Positions 36,022 through 46,126 are shown, counted from the stretch's first letter. The stretch is DNA of 64,000 nt from Bedellia somnulentella (GCA_963576735.1 CAUYWD010000341.1:1-64000), one strand, 5' to 3'. The notes: generated by a model from the sequence alone, not told the origin. A program made the numbers and translations.

Positions 36022-36640
36022 AAGAGTGTGTAAATAATGTAAATATGTAAATTAAACGTAAATATAAGCCCAAGAAAAAAGAAAAAAACAAAAAAAAAAT
36101 ACAAAAAAATAACAAAAATAACAAAAAAACATTGTAAATAGATGAAGCTGTTAATGTATATAAAATGAATTGAAACCTTCTAAATATGCCAGCTTTCATA
36201 ACATATGTACGTAATTTTCATTCGTTCTGCACCGAAAGCTGACAGTCCTAAGCCTGTAAAAATATGAAGGGAAGTTTTTATTTCATTTTTCGTAGTATTA
36301 TGCTATTTTCGGTTACTTTGGTATCAAATTCAACCGTAACATTGTTCCCATTAATTAATACAACCGGTAACGGAACGTCAGTAATTTCATAGGTATTTAA
36401 TATAACCCACACACATGCATTTATTCCGAATATTCCGATCGATAAGCCGTACGTACGCGTACGTACGTTTATACGCCTATAATCTATAAAACGTCCTAAA
36501 TAAAATACGGAACAGCAAGTCGCGAGACTCGTCAAAGTAAATACTTCTAAGTACTCGTGGAACAGGTTTTCGGAACAAGTATTTTTTCGTACTCGTACTT
36601 GTAAGACTTAGTACGTAATTTAACGAGTACGTCTCACCTC
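36022..36640 (+). other. 3' UTR and right end of the hAT element
   Basis: A-rich 3' UTR (36055-36130) and subterminal sequence with many short 'acgtacg' and 'cgtac' words near 36450-36480 and 36590-36630, which may be transposase binding sites (inference). Confidence 0.5.
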
Positions 36641-36784
36641 TAAATTCCATACTTAAACGCCTACATGCAATACATACTTAATCTATTGTATCGTACGTAC
36701 GTACGTTCATCATGACAACGATAACATAATGTTAACATGATCCATGCCATGACACATCATGACATGACACAATGACACGAATAA

Positions 36785-36905
36785 TTTTTTGGTTTATATA
36801 CTCTAATAAAGAAGAAATCATACCGCGATGTAGCAATTACCGACAGTGCCATCTATTGGTGAATATGCAAATCACAGCGCACTTTTGTATGAGGTTTGCG
36901 CTGTT
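36785..36905 (-). repeat. Helitron 2 interior, inverted copy
   Basis: Reverse complement of 28620-28700: 'gaagaaatcataccgcgatg', 'gtgccatctattggtgaata'. Similarity extends weakly on both sides. Confidence 0.65.
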
Positions 36906-37439
36906 AAAAACTACAAAGTGAGGATGGAGGGAAGTTTTTATTTCCAGCCCCTGAGTGTAGCTTTGTGATTTCTGTGAAAGCGCTCATATGAACGGTTTAG
37001 TATTTTCGAACATAAACTAATTTTTAGAATGAGTTGAAGTTGAGTTGAGTAAAACGCAATGAAGTACTATAACAACTACAACTACTGGCGCCATCTAGTA
37101 TTTAATATGTACATTAGTAATTATTTGGTTTTGGTCACGGGCGCGATGGCTTATTTCATGTGTAATTTCGCTGTTTCTCTACTGATTTCTATGATATTTT
37201 TTTTATTGAATAGGTAATAATGTTACCTTTTTTAAATAAGGGATGAGTGAGAGTATTATAAACGTAAGAGTAAACAAATATAATCAGAATACTCCGAACT
37301 ACTAAGCTATCAGGAGTTACACGTGATATTGTGAGTCAACCATAAAAGATAGACATATGCTGTTGAACATTTTTTTTTAGAAAATTTTATGAAGATTTTT
37401 TCCTCCATACATACATTTTATGTAACTTTAACCATTAAG
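36906..37439. other. No supported gene
   Basis: AT-rich; probably more of the disrupted Helitron-like element but not demonstrable here. Confidence 0.4.
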
Positions 37440-37627
37440 GCTGCACACGCGACGGAAGTTTAAAAAATGGAGTAACTTGTCCCGTTTTTCCAAGATTTCC
37501 CAAAATTCCCCTTTACTACTCTGCTGGAAAGTATACAAAAACCTGTGCAGGAGTATGAAGAATAATTGTACCAAGTTTCGTTAAAATCCGTCGAGTAGTT
37601 TTTGTTTCCATAAGGAACATACAAACC

Positions 37628-37673
<46 letters not shown>

Positions 37674-37792
37674 AATTTTACTGATTGCATTTTTGGCATC
37701 AGTATCGATTCCTAATCATCACCTGATAGTTATTTTCAAAATATATTTCATGTACAGAATTGACCTCTCTACAGATTTATTATAAGTATAGA
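37440..37792 (-). mobile_element. Helitron-like 5' part, reverse orientation
   Basis: On the minus strand it opens TC at about 37792 ('tctatacttataataaatct') and continues through a GTCT microsatellite to 'atggaaacaaaaactactcg' and 'gggaaattttgggaaatctt'. I recall this sequence type as a widespread lepidopteran repeat. It ends near 37440 at 'cgcgtgtgcagcc'. Confidence 0.55.
37627..37672 (+). repeat. (GACA)n microsatellite
   Basis: About eleven GACA units inside the preceding element. Confidence 0.9.
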
Positions 37793-37852
37793 TAGATAAC
37801 AATTTAAACATATATTAATCTTTTTGTTCATGAAAACCTCATGTGGGAATTA

Positions 37853-37944
37853 TTACTAATAAATAAAGAATAAATAAAGGAAAGAAAAATTTCCCGCCTG
37901 GTCGAAATTTTGCTTTCCTTTATTTATTCTTTATTTATTAGTAA
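37853..37944. repeat. Near-perfect palindrome made of two SINE-C tails
   Basis: Arms 37853-37893 and 37904-37944 are reverse complements over 41 bases with one mismatch, separated by a 10-base loop. Each arm equals the AT-rich tail of SINE-C (15915-15965). Confidence 0.85.
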
Positions 37945-38211
37945 CAATTTAAACATTTTAAATTTAAGCAAGAGCCGTACTGTAGTTTAATTTTTATACT
38001 GATACTCCTATTCTGCCTAAAAGAAAAACCGGAAACTTACAAAGAATAATAATAAAATATAGCTGAATTGGGTTTAAATCTATAATGGATATGTTTATGA
38101 ATAATTACCTAAATAAATACACAAATATTGACATTGAGTTGAATAACCATGACCATAATGTTATTCAAATAAGTGTAATTAAAAATCGCTTACGTCTGTT
38201 TAACAGTAGTA

Positions 38212-38366
38212 GTGATTTATTGGGAAGTCTATCCCACTCTGCGTTCGCTCCGCCACCGCGCGCTTTCGCGCGGCGTCGTCGCTCACTCGAGTGTGATAGC
38301 CTTCCCAATAAATCGTTGTTACACGACGACATGGTGCAAATGTGGAATGGGACAGACTTCCCAATG
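38212..38366. repeat. Foldback element with GC hairpin core
   Basis: Outer arms 'attgggaagtctatccc' (38218-38234) and its reverse complement with one mismatch (38348-38364). An alternative inner arm 'gatagccttcccaataaatc' lies at 38297-38316. The core contains a perfect hairpin CCGCGCG/CGCGCGG at 38256-38273 with loop CTTT. Overlapping open frames on both strands here are by-products of the palindrome. Confidence 0.7.
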
Positions 38367-38544
38367 CGTTTTTGATTTAAAGAGCATGGCGCGGCTTTGG
38401 TCTTATTATATACTGCATACACTTCCAAACGATTATGAGGTTTAGTTTTTTAGATACCTGCATTACATGCACACTACATTTAGTACACAATCGCTATGGA
38501 ATTTCAGTAGGTGAACAACACACACACACACAGTCTATTACAAA

Positions 38545-38720
38545 CACGACTCTAGTTGGTCAAGGTGTTGGCTGTGATGTTAAGGATTCCAGGTTGGAAT
38601 CCCAGCCGGGATAGATATTTGTTTATAACCAATAAGTGATTGATTTCGGTGTTGGATGTTAAGAGTGAATTAAGTATGTTGTTTGTGATATATGCCTATA
38701 AATAAGTATTCTTGACGACC
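38545..38720 (+). repeat. SINE-D copy, tRNA-like head, diverged
   Basis: 'tctagttggtcaaggtgttg' (box A region) and 'ccaggttggaatcccagccg' (box B), then 'ggatagatatttgtttataa', as in the following copy. Confidence 0.5.
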
Positions 38721-38764
38721 CTACATTTAAAAAAAATACAACGTCTTAAGAATACAAATAATTA

Positions 38765-39012
38765 AATTGAGTTGGGTGGCACAGTGATTAGTAACTCTGT
38801 CTTTTGTGTCGAAGGTCCTGGGTTCGGTCTCCGACCCGGGTAGATATTTGTTTAATCATAGATAAGTAGTTGTTCTCAGGTTTTTGATGTGCTGAAATTG
38901 GCAATAGGCTCACCCGCTATTACATTAGGTTTCTAAACATCTCTGCCTACTCATAAGGGCTACAGTAGTGGAAGGCGTGTGTGCGCGCGCGTGTATGTGT
39001 GTGTGTGACTAT
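38765..39012 (+). repeat. SINE-D copy with GT-rich tail
   Basis: Head 'gttgggtggcacagtgatta', box B 'gggttcggtctccgacc', then 'gggtagatatttgtttaatc', 'tctgcctactcataagggct' and a (GT/GC)n tail. It follows the other SINE-D copy in the same direction. Confidence 0.65.
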
Positions 39013-39274
39013 GTGCATGTATATGTGTAAATGGGTACTCAAGAAATCTTGAATGCGTTAAACACAAAAAGTATAAATCTACTCAGAGCAGAGATTACAA
39101 TCTTATGATTAAGAAAACATGACTGATAAATCTTATAAGTACATCACCTTCACAGTTAAAAACCATTTAGGCTATATACCTACATAATAATACTCAAAAA
39201 CATGACCCTCCTTCTGACACAGAAATACACAGTCAGGAATACACAGACTAGACTCATTAGCATAAAATATTTTT

Positions 39275-39365
39275 CCTTTTTATTAAATCTGGAAAGTAGT
39301 GGGGAACCCGAGACATCTATTTTGCTAGTCTACCACCGTAACCACTAGACCAACGAAGCATTCAA
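39275..39365 (-). repeat. tRNA-like SINE head
   Basis: Minus-strand 'gcttcgttggtctagtggtt' (box A) and 'ctcgggttccccactac' (box B). Confidence 0.5.
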
Positions 39366-39774
39366 TATTATAATTAAATTCACATCAACACACAATTATC
39401 GTCAGCAGTTTTAATGTGAATTGTGAATAGGGTTGCCACCTTTTTTTAAGAAATATTTTAAAGTGTATAGTATTTTTTTCAGAACCATGCCAAAATATAA
39501 TACTTTCGGGAAATTTTGGGAGAAGAATAGTATTAATACACATCCATTCATTTATCAAGTTTAATCATCATTTACAAATTACAATCCTATAATATCACTT
39601 TATTGCACACGGTTACGTTAAAATTTAGCTGATGTTGATACAAAAAGTACATCAGTGGAATTAACAATGAAAACATAGTATTTTTTCGTATTTCATTATA
39701 TTTCTATAATATATTGTATAATTGACCGCAATAAAGTACGATACTATATAATCTAGTACAGGTGGCAACCCTAA
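39366..39774. other. No supported gene
   Basis: AT-rich; nothing assigned. Confidence 0.5.
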
Positions 39775-39890
39775 TTGTAAAGCCGTGGTGGCGCAGCGGC
39801 ATAAACTCTTGTTACAAAAGTATGATATTTCACGGCGACGGCGCCGACAACGCGACGACATTGATATCAACTTTACCCGTGTGACCCAAA
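39775..39890 (+). repeat. tRNA-like SINE head, weak
   Basis: 'gccgtggtggcgcagcggca' resembles a box A region; box B is not clear. Confidence 0.3.
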
Positions 39891-39918
39891 AATCGTGAAC
39901 GTAAGGTATTTTATTATG

Positions 39919-40060
39919 ACTAGCTGTTGCCCGCGTCTTTTAAAGTATGGAACTAAAAATAAATAAAATTAAAACAATTTTAATTTCATTGAGTTATTAC
40001 TAAAATGTGTACTAACATTATAGTATATTTTAATGATAGTACTTATAGTGTAGTCTAATG
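39919..40060 (-). mobile_element. Helitron-like 3' end, reverse orientation
   Basis: Minus strand reads '...cgcgggcaacagCTAG' then T, with CTAG at 39923-39920; the same kind of end as Helitrons 1 and 2. The hairpin is truncated. The extent to the right is not clear. Confidence 0.45.
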
Positions 40061-40279
40061 AATTAAATACTTATAAAAATATTTAAATGCATAGTTACAT
40101 GTAAAACGCTTGTTTCCTTATTAAATAAATAAATACATACGGACATATTATACACAGATCAAGTTAGCCCCAAACTAAGTAAGACTTGTATTATGGGATA
40201 CTAACTCAACGATATATTTAATATTATACAATACACATATAAATAACACCCAAGACTAAGAAACATCATTTACACTCGT

Positions 40280-40330
40280 CACATAAATGATGCTCTCAGC
40301 GGGGATCGAACCCGCAACCTCCTAATAATC
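40280..40330 (-). repeat. tRNA-like SINE head fragment
   Basis: Minus-strand 'ggttgcgggttcgatccccg' matches a box B with flanks; box A is not preserved. Confidence 0.4.
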
Positions 40331-40444
40331 TATATATTTAATCAGCCAAAAATTAAATATTTCGTTAGTAAAAATCTGCAACCATTTAATTTTTCAAAAG
40401 TAATGTAGTAGTGGTGAATAGGGGCTCACAGGTACGCCTACATT

Positions 40445-40582
40445 GGGTTCACGTGGAGAGCAAAACGTTGGTACTCTGAACACCAGGTGACAAAGTCACG
40501 TGATGTTCAGAAGTATTAGTACCTCTGCCAACCCCTTCGGGGATTTTCGGCGTGAACGTTTATGTTATGTTATGTTATGTGT
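40445..40582 (+). repeat. SINE-B copy, 3' half
   Basis: 'tctgaacaccaggtgacaaa', 'gtcacgtgatgttcagaagt', 'accccttcggggattttcgg' and an (ATGTT)n tail. Nearly identical to the half copy at 3725-3856. Confidence 0.85.
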
Positions 40583-41144
40583 CTATTAAATATATTTGTC
40601 ATAACTATACAGCAATGTAACCACATAGGTAATTACATAAGCTCACGCGTTTCATTACTCTAGAGGGGTAGACAAATAAGAAGATTTAATCATCTTTTAT
40701 AGTTATTTTAAAGGTGGTTAGGACCAGCGGGTTTCTTTTTTACTTTCTACGTGCTTAAAATTTAGATGTGAATGAATGATACCTACAGCAGCCATGGGTG
40801 ATCCATTAAGCATTCTAAAAAGAGTAAATTCTATACTGGTTTGACTAAATTACCAAATTATAAACTGAGGTGACACGTGTATAATTTTATTGTTCCCCAC
40901 CACTAGGTAAGAATAAACGCTAGCAGAAACTAAAGCAATAAAGTTCAATATAGTGTGATTTTCTTTTTTGCACACGCATCAGTTTGCATTGTTATATAAA
41001 ACAGTAATTTACGGAATCGTAACATCCATTTCTGCCTGCGCGCTTCAATCAAGCAACCATCCTGTTGAACCGTGTGTCGCTACCATACCCCTCCCCGCAC
41101 CACGCCGCGCCCCGCAGACACCCGTGCCTTGCCACTGCCGCCAC
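40583..41144. other. No supported gene; turns GC-rich toward Transib
   Basis: AT-rich until about 41030, then 'caccacgccgcgccccgcag' and CCG repeats up to the Transib insertion. The GC-rich part continues on the other side (44051-44220), so the transposon split one GC-rich stretch. Confidence 0.5.
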
Positions 41145-41149
41145 CGCCG

Positions 41150-41189
41150 CACAGTGATTCGCGTAGAACAAGCTAGGTGGACAAAAGTC
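41150..41189 (+). promoter_or_regulatory. Left Transib end with RSS-like layout
   Basis: Heptamer CACAGTG 41150-41156, spacer of 24 bases, then ACAAAAGTC at 41181-41189, which matches 7 of 9 bases of the vertebrate RSS nonamer ACAAAAACC. Confidence 0.75.
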
Positions 41190-41413
41190 ATTGTCCAATT
41201 TCCTGGAATTGATCGTTTTATGTTGTCAAGAACAACCCTATTATCTCATTTCCAAGAATTGATTGTGCAAAGTCCCGTTATGGCTTGCTAATGAGGTGTT
41301 AAAGGGTAAGTAATGACGATTATTACTAATTTGTAATCGTCTCAGTTGCAATTTTGCCACACATTCGACAACACCTCATGACTTGTGCAGTAAACGAATC
41401 AGTGTTTTGTGCT

Positions 41414-43750
41414 ATGGATCCTATTAGTACAGGTAAGAACATTATATTTTTATATAAATCTTACTCCTAGGTAACTAAATCCAATAAAATTTTACGGTCT
41501 AAAGGATAGTGGGAAAAACACAAAAAAATAATTTCATTTTAAATGTTTTATAGACTGCAACTTTTTGTCTCCACATGTCTCCGGGTTAGATTTTATATAT
41601 GTCGTAGATCTAAGCCTAAACTTAATATTAAACATCATTCTCCATGCTCCTTTTTTGCTCTAACATTTTTTTTTATTTTTTTTACAGAGCAAGTGCTTAG
41701 TGTTTCGAAAATTGAATTTTTCGAAGAGTGGATCAAACACGATAAAGAAAACAGAAATTCACGCATTTTCGATTATCTTTCGGTTAAATTTGATCTCTCA
41801 AATATAACCGAAGTATCCTTGCGTGAAATCACCAAGAGCATCGCTGCTAGTGGCACGAAAATAGCCCAGAAATGGAAAAGTGCTAGTCGCATTAGGGAAA
41901 GGTTTCTCTCTATGCATAAAACATGGCTGGAAGGCACAGACTTTCATTTCAAGGTGTCTGTTAACCCTCCAGTTGCCACCACTTCTACTGAGGGTGCTCA
42001 GCGACCGGGAAGACCTCAAAAGAGCTTTGAGGAGTCATCATATAAAACAAAAAAACGACGTGTGGACGGCATCGTTTCTGAATGGAGTGCAAAAGAGTTG
42101 GCAATTGCTGCAGAAGTAGCTAGTAGATCGGAAGGCAAGCGGAACGTTGCCCAAGCTATAAAGCGAGCGAGTGATGGAACAAGTGTTGAGCAAAATGTAT
42201 CCTGCCCTAATGGAAGACTTCTCACCAATATTGAAGCGTGTGCCTATTATATGGACGCTAAGTGTACAAGTCACACGTACAAAGCTACGAGGAAGTGGGA
42301 AATGAAGGCGGGACATAAAGTGTTTCCATCATACTATAGTATACGTAAGTGTTTTTTATCCTGTTATCCCCCTTCGGAGCACATTTCTGTAACGGAAACA
42401 CGCGCAGAAATTAAGCTACAATCGATTTTAGACAAAACTGCTGAGAGATTAGTAAAAACACAGGAAGAAGTTATAAGAAGTGTGCTTCCACAAAATTCGT
42501 CATTCACTTTAATAAGTAAGTGGGGCTGTGACGGTAGTTCCGGCCACAGTACCTACAAACAGAAATTTGAAGATCATGAGGCCACAGATGAGTTCTTGTT
42601 CGTATTTTGTTTCGTGCCATTACGTTTATATCATGGTGATATAATTATTTGGCAAAATCCCCACCCTTCTTCGACAATGAACTGCCGTCCTATAAAATTT
42701 ATATTTTCCAAAGAAACCACCGATTTCACTGTAGCTGAAACTAATAAAGTGTTGGAAGAAGTTTCGCTCCTACTTCCAACACTATGTTCAGTTGGTGATA
42801 CTCAAATTTCTGTTGAACATAATTTTATCTTTATTATGGTAGATGGTAAGATTTGTAACGCGTTGACGGAAACACGCTCTTCTCAAACTTGTTATATAAG
42901 CAAAGCAACACCAAAAATGGTGAACGAGCCCTTAACGGACACTTTTAGCGTAGAACACGATTTTGGCTTTGGTTTGTCCACTTTGCATGCTTGGATTCGT
43001 AGCTTTGAGTGCTTGTTACACATTAGTTATCGCCTTGACACCAAAAAATGGCAGGCCCGAAGTGCAGATGAAAAACAAAGTGTGAAACAGCGCTCAGACA
43101 AAATCAAGTTGTTATTTAAGAAAGAAGGGTTGATAGTGGACAAACCAAAGCCAGGATACGGAAACACAAACGATGGAAACACAGCGCGTAGATTTTTTGC
43201 TAATGCAGATAAGAGTGCAGAGATTACAGGTTTGAATGTTGAGCTCATAAGAAAATTTGATATTATCTTAAGAACCCTTGCCTCAGGCTATGATATAAAT
43301 TTAGAGAAATTTGAAGAAGCTTGTCGTGAAACGCGTGAGCTGTATCTAAGTCTGTATTCGTGGTATTTCATGCCCGTTACCGTGCATAAGATCCTTGTGC
43401 ATAGTGTACAGGTAATAAAGACAGCACTTCTTCCGATTGGACAATTCTCCGAAGAAGCCCTAGAAGCGCGTAATAAAGACCTGCGCCGATTTCGCTTGCA
43501 CAATACGCGAAAGACGTCTCGCATTGCCACGAATACAGACTTATTACACATGCTTTTAACTACATCCGACCCTTTAATTAACGCCTTCAGAGATATACCC
43601 AGGAAAAAACCTGAAAAGTTAAATTCGGAAGTTTTAAAATTAGTTATCCCGCCTTCAGTGCCCATTTCGCGACCTTATGTAAATATCCCTCGTAATGAAA
43701 ATGATTACATAGAGTCGGATTCTTCAGATGATGATAGTGATAGGGAATGA
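41414..43750 (+). CDS. Transib transposase, two exons (41414-41432 and 41688-43750)
   Basis: RAG1-core-like DDE transposase acting on the element's own ends. A first exon MDPIST+G (41414-41432) ends in GTAAGA. The intron (41433-41687) ends in a polypyrimidine run and ACAG; joining restores a Glu codon and stays in frame, giving about 693 residues. A longer open frame starts at 41543, but its first 48 codons are intron. Motifs: KWGCDGSSGH (about residue 285-295; Asp likely equals RAG1 D600), CYISKATPKM (zinc region), a WYFMPVTVHKIL helix, and LEARNKDLRRFR (about residue 597-608; Glu likely equals RAG1 E962). It ends in an acidic tail. No stop or frameshift. Oddity: the zinc motif expected as CxxC reads CYIS, so one ligand may be lost. 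Residue equivalences are by eye. Confidence 0.9.
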
Positions 43751-44010
43751 TTGTAACATGTATAGAATATTATTTTTTAAGTAACTGACTTGTAAACATT
43801 TGTTTTTTATATTAGTTTTAAGTTTAGAAAAATGTTTAATGTGGGAGAATACATGATTTTTGCATTTTTTTAAATATATATATATTATTTTTTCATTCTT
43901 TGTGTTTTTATTTACACTACCCCCCTCCCATTTACCTTAAGTCATGAAATGCAAAACAAAGTACAGAATACGTATGATTAAGCACATATAGAGCCATTCG
44001 AGTCGAAAAA
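43751..44010 (+). other. Transib 3' UTR
   Basis: AT-rich 3' part of the element between the transposase stop and the right inverted repeat; no other frame. Confidence 0.6.
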
Positions 44011-44050
44011 TAATTTTGTCCATCTAGCTTGTTCTACGCGAATCACTGTG
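44011..44050 (-). promoter_or_regulatory. Right Transib end with RSS-like layout
   Basis: Read inward on the minus strand: heptamer CACAGTG 44050-44044, 24-base spacer, then ACAAAATTA (44019-44011), 6 of 9 against the nonamer. Both ends therefore have the same, 23-type spacing. Confidence 0.7.
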
Positions 44051-44055
44051 CGCCG

Positions 44056-44225
44056 CCGCCCACCGCCAGCCTAGTGCCGCCTGCCTTAAGGCGCCGTTGG
44101 TTCAGCGAAAAATATCATCTGAGGGGGTGCTGCCCCCGCGGGCGCGGGGAAGCGCCTACGCGCCGATCGAGCGGCCGTCTCCCCGACGCGACGACGCCGC
44201 GTGCGCGCGTTTTAAAAACATACAG
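44056..44225. other. GC-rich, CpG-rich stretch
   Basis: 'gggggtgctgcccccgcggg' and many CG dinucleotides in an otherwise AT-rich window. It forms one block with 41035-41149 once the Transib element is removed. Possibly a promoter or 5' UTR of the gene whose exons lie at 45998-47088; not proven. Confidence 0.4.
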
Positions 44226-44439
44226 TAGGGTAAGCAATACAGTTATTGTCAACTCGACAGTTTTAGCCACTCGCAAATATTTTCTATGGTATGGGTTCGG
44301 ACATTTGTTTATGATTATTTACATTTTCTTTCTAAAATATTTACGAATGGTTATAACAGTCAGGGTGACGAAAACTGTATCGCTTACCCTAGGTTATCAA
44401 TTTCAAAAACAGTTTCTACCATGGCCGTTTACAATATAA

Positions 44440-44822
44440 AATATAACATAACATAAACATAAACGTTCACGCCGTTTATCCCCGAAGGGGTTGGCAGAGG
44501 TACCAAATACTTCTGAACTCTCATGGCAGCGCCATCTAGTGTCCAGAGAAGGTACCCACGTTTTGCTTAGACAGTGTACTCACGTGATAGGGGGCAGGCC
44601 TATCGCCGTTTTGTACGAATACACTGTCACATGACTAAGTACAACTCAGCCATGTGGGTTTCCTCACGATGTTTTCCCTCACCGTTAACAACCATGATAA
44701 ATTAACCACACATATGACTTTAGAAAAGACAAATTGGTGTAGGCCCGACCTAGGATTGGAACTCACGCCCTTCTGTTTTCGGGCGGGTGTTCTACCCTAG
44801 CTACTGGACTATCATGTCGTCG
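44440..44822 (-). repeat. SINE-B copy, full length
   Basis: (ATGTT)n tail at 44440-44462, 3' block at 44465-44500, an E-box at about 44580 and a tRNA-like head at 44760-44822 (minus-strand 'acatgatagtccagtagcta', diverged box A). Confidence 0.88.
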
Positions 44823-44904
44823 TCGTATAAAATATAATGATACGATAGATTTGTCTACCCCTGTCAGTTTAACAAAATTATTACAGTGATAATTTTATAA
44901 CTTT

Positions 44905-45146
44905 TGTCGTGTCGTGTTGGCTTAGAATAACACTACCCCATTTCTACCCGTGATCGTAAGAGGCGACTAAGGGTATAGGGGCTTTTTAAGTGATTTTTGG
45001 GGCGATGTGGTTGGAGAACCGTCATCGAAATCATATATTTTTACCATCTTTTCCCAAATCAACTTCCAAAAGTGGCTGAGGAATTTCTCATTCCAAAGCT
45101 CTGGCTATCCCGTTAAGGGATTTATAGCCGTGAGTATATGTATGTA
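44905..45146 (+). repeat. SINE-A copy, near full length
   Basis: 'gtcgtgttggcttagaataa' to 'atagccgtgagtatatgtat'; same subfamily as 15150-15404 and 22050-22205. Confidence 0.85.
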
Positions 45147-45997
45147 CATAATGTTCAGTTTACACCTGTAACTATTCAATATTATTAATTGAAATTAGAA
45201 GTTACTTTAACGGTTTTGTTCTTTTTCCCATTCCTAATAAATTAAACAATAAAATATAAAAATGAGTGCAATCTATGAATTGAATGAATTCTTTTATATT
45301 TGCTAATGCTAACCGTACGCACGGTCACTCTCACGCCTACATTGACGCGCATCGTATACAGATAGGTCACTCGCACACTAACGGCGCCGCACGCGCGTAA
45401 ATTGTAAGATCTGTAACACAAGGCGCGCGCGACATAGGTCCATCCCCTAAAGCAGCTCGCCGAGCACTGAGCGGGCGGCGGGCGGCGCTCGGGCACGAGT
45501 AGGACTGCGAATATCGATGTTTTTAAAATATTTGTTTTATTGAATTTATTAAAAAAGAAAACTAATCGCCAATTATTATTAGAAATACAAATGCTCAAAT
45601 TATGATGCAAGTTATATGTAAGTAGGTAAAATAAATAAAATATAAAACCATTTTAAATAGTGTAATTAGAGGAATGTTGGCGATTTTTTTCTATCGAGCG
45701 AAAATGTATTAATCATGTTTCGAATCGCCAATTTTACAGCAGAAAAGCCTCAAGATTTTAATGTATTTTTTTCAAAACCATATTGTTATAAACATACGCA
45801 TTATAATGTTTCAAAAACTCTGTTCGCTGCACTAACGGCACCTTAACTCACTCAGCCGAAGCTCTATCTTTGTAAAATGTTAGTAAGTATTTTTTGGTTA
45901 GTTTTTATTTTGTAATTTAATGTCCTGTCATAAATTTAATTACTTCATCATCAAGTCGTGGGAACCTACTTCAATACTTGTATTATTCACTTTTCAG
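45147..45997. other. GC-rich patch (45310-45510), otherwise no gene
   Basis: The patch is CpG-rich ('gagcgggcggcgggcggcgc') with words 'gtcactctcacgcctac' like those at 32785. It could be a promoter of the following gene; no start exon with a fitting splice phase was found. Confidence 0.4.
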
Positions 45998-46126
45998 GTC
46001 TGATTCTGAGTGCGAATCATTTGTTGTCGCGCAAGACGTCGCCGCCGCCGCAGCGAAGAAGAAGCCAGCAGCGGCAAAGAGGAAGTCGAGCTCAAAAGCA
46101 GAAAGTACCTCAAGCAGTAGCGTCAA
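45998..46126 (+). CDS. Internal exon of a host nuclear protein gene
   Basis: Bounded by TTTTCAG before 45998 and GTAAGA after 46126. Read with one base carried from the previous exon it gives an open 42-codon stretch. The stretch begins SDSECESFVVAQDV, then a poly-Ala/Lys part (AAAAAKKKPAAAKRK, resembling a bipartite nuclear localisation signal) and a Ser-rich end. It joins in phase to the exon at 46713. Codon use is GC-rich compared with the transposon genes. The product is not recognised; nuclear location is inferred from the basic cluster. Earlier exons were not found and may lie left of the Transib element. Confidence 0.7.

Larger units (their letters stand above)
33162..36642 (+). mobile_element. 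hAT element, complete ends and 8-bp target duplication
   Basis: Terminal inverted repeat TAGAGGTGAGACGTA is exact at 33162-33176 and 36628-36642, with weaker similarity further in ('gggaacaggttttt' against 'tggaacaggttttc'). The target duplication AATTCCAT is exact at 33154-33161 and 36643-36650; 8 bp is diagnostic for hAT. The element is 3481 bp, carries one BED-finger transposase gene broken by a frameshift, and has a foldback insertion in its 5' part. The exact duplication suggests a fairly recent insertion. Confidence 0.93.
41150..44050 (+). mobile_element. Complete Transib (RAG1-related) transposon
   Basis: Terminal inverted repeats of 37 bases with one mismatch: CACAGTGATTCGCGTAGAAC, then AAGCTAGGTGGACAAAA on the left (A for the third-last G run's first G on the right). 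The 5-bp duplication CGCCG is exact at 41145-41149 and 44051-44055, matching the GC-rich Transib target (CGNCG). Both ends begin with CACAGTG, the V(D)J recombination-signal heptamer, and have ACAAAA 24 bases further in. Length 2901 bp. It carries one transposase gene with an intact frame. Confidence 0.95.

Noticed and set aside
37627..37672. CRISPR-like or regulatory repeat
   Set aside because: Simple (GACA)n microsatellite without spacers, inside a known repeat type.
40968..41291. 107-codon plus-strand open frame across the Transib left end
   Set aside because: It crosses the transposon boundary at 41150, so it cannot be one gene.
44029..44439. 136-codon plus-strand open frame across the Transib right end
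   Set aside because: It starts inside the Transib inverted repeat and runs through the GC-rich flank; no gene support.
45242..45610. 122-codon minus-strand open frame
   Set aside because: GC-rich patch read by chance; no motif, splice sites or conserved start. More likely promoter-like DNA.
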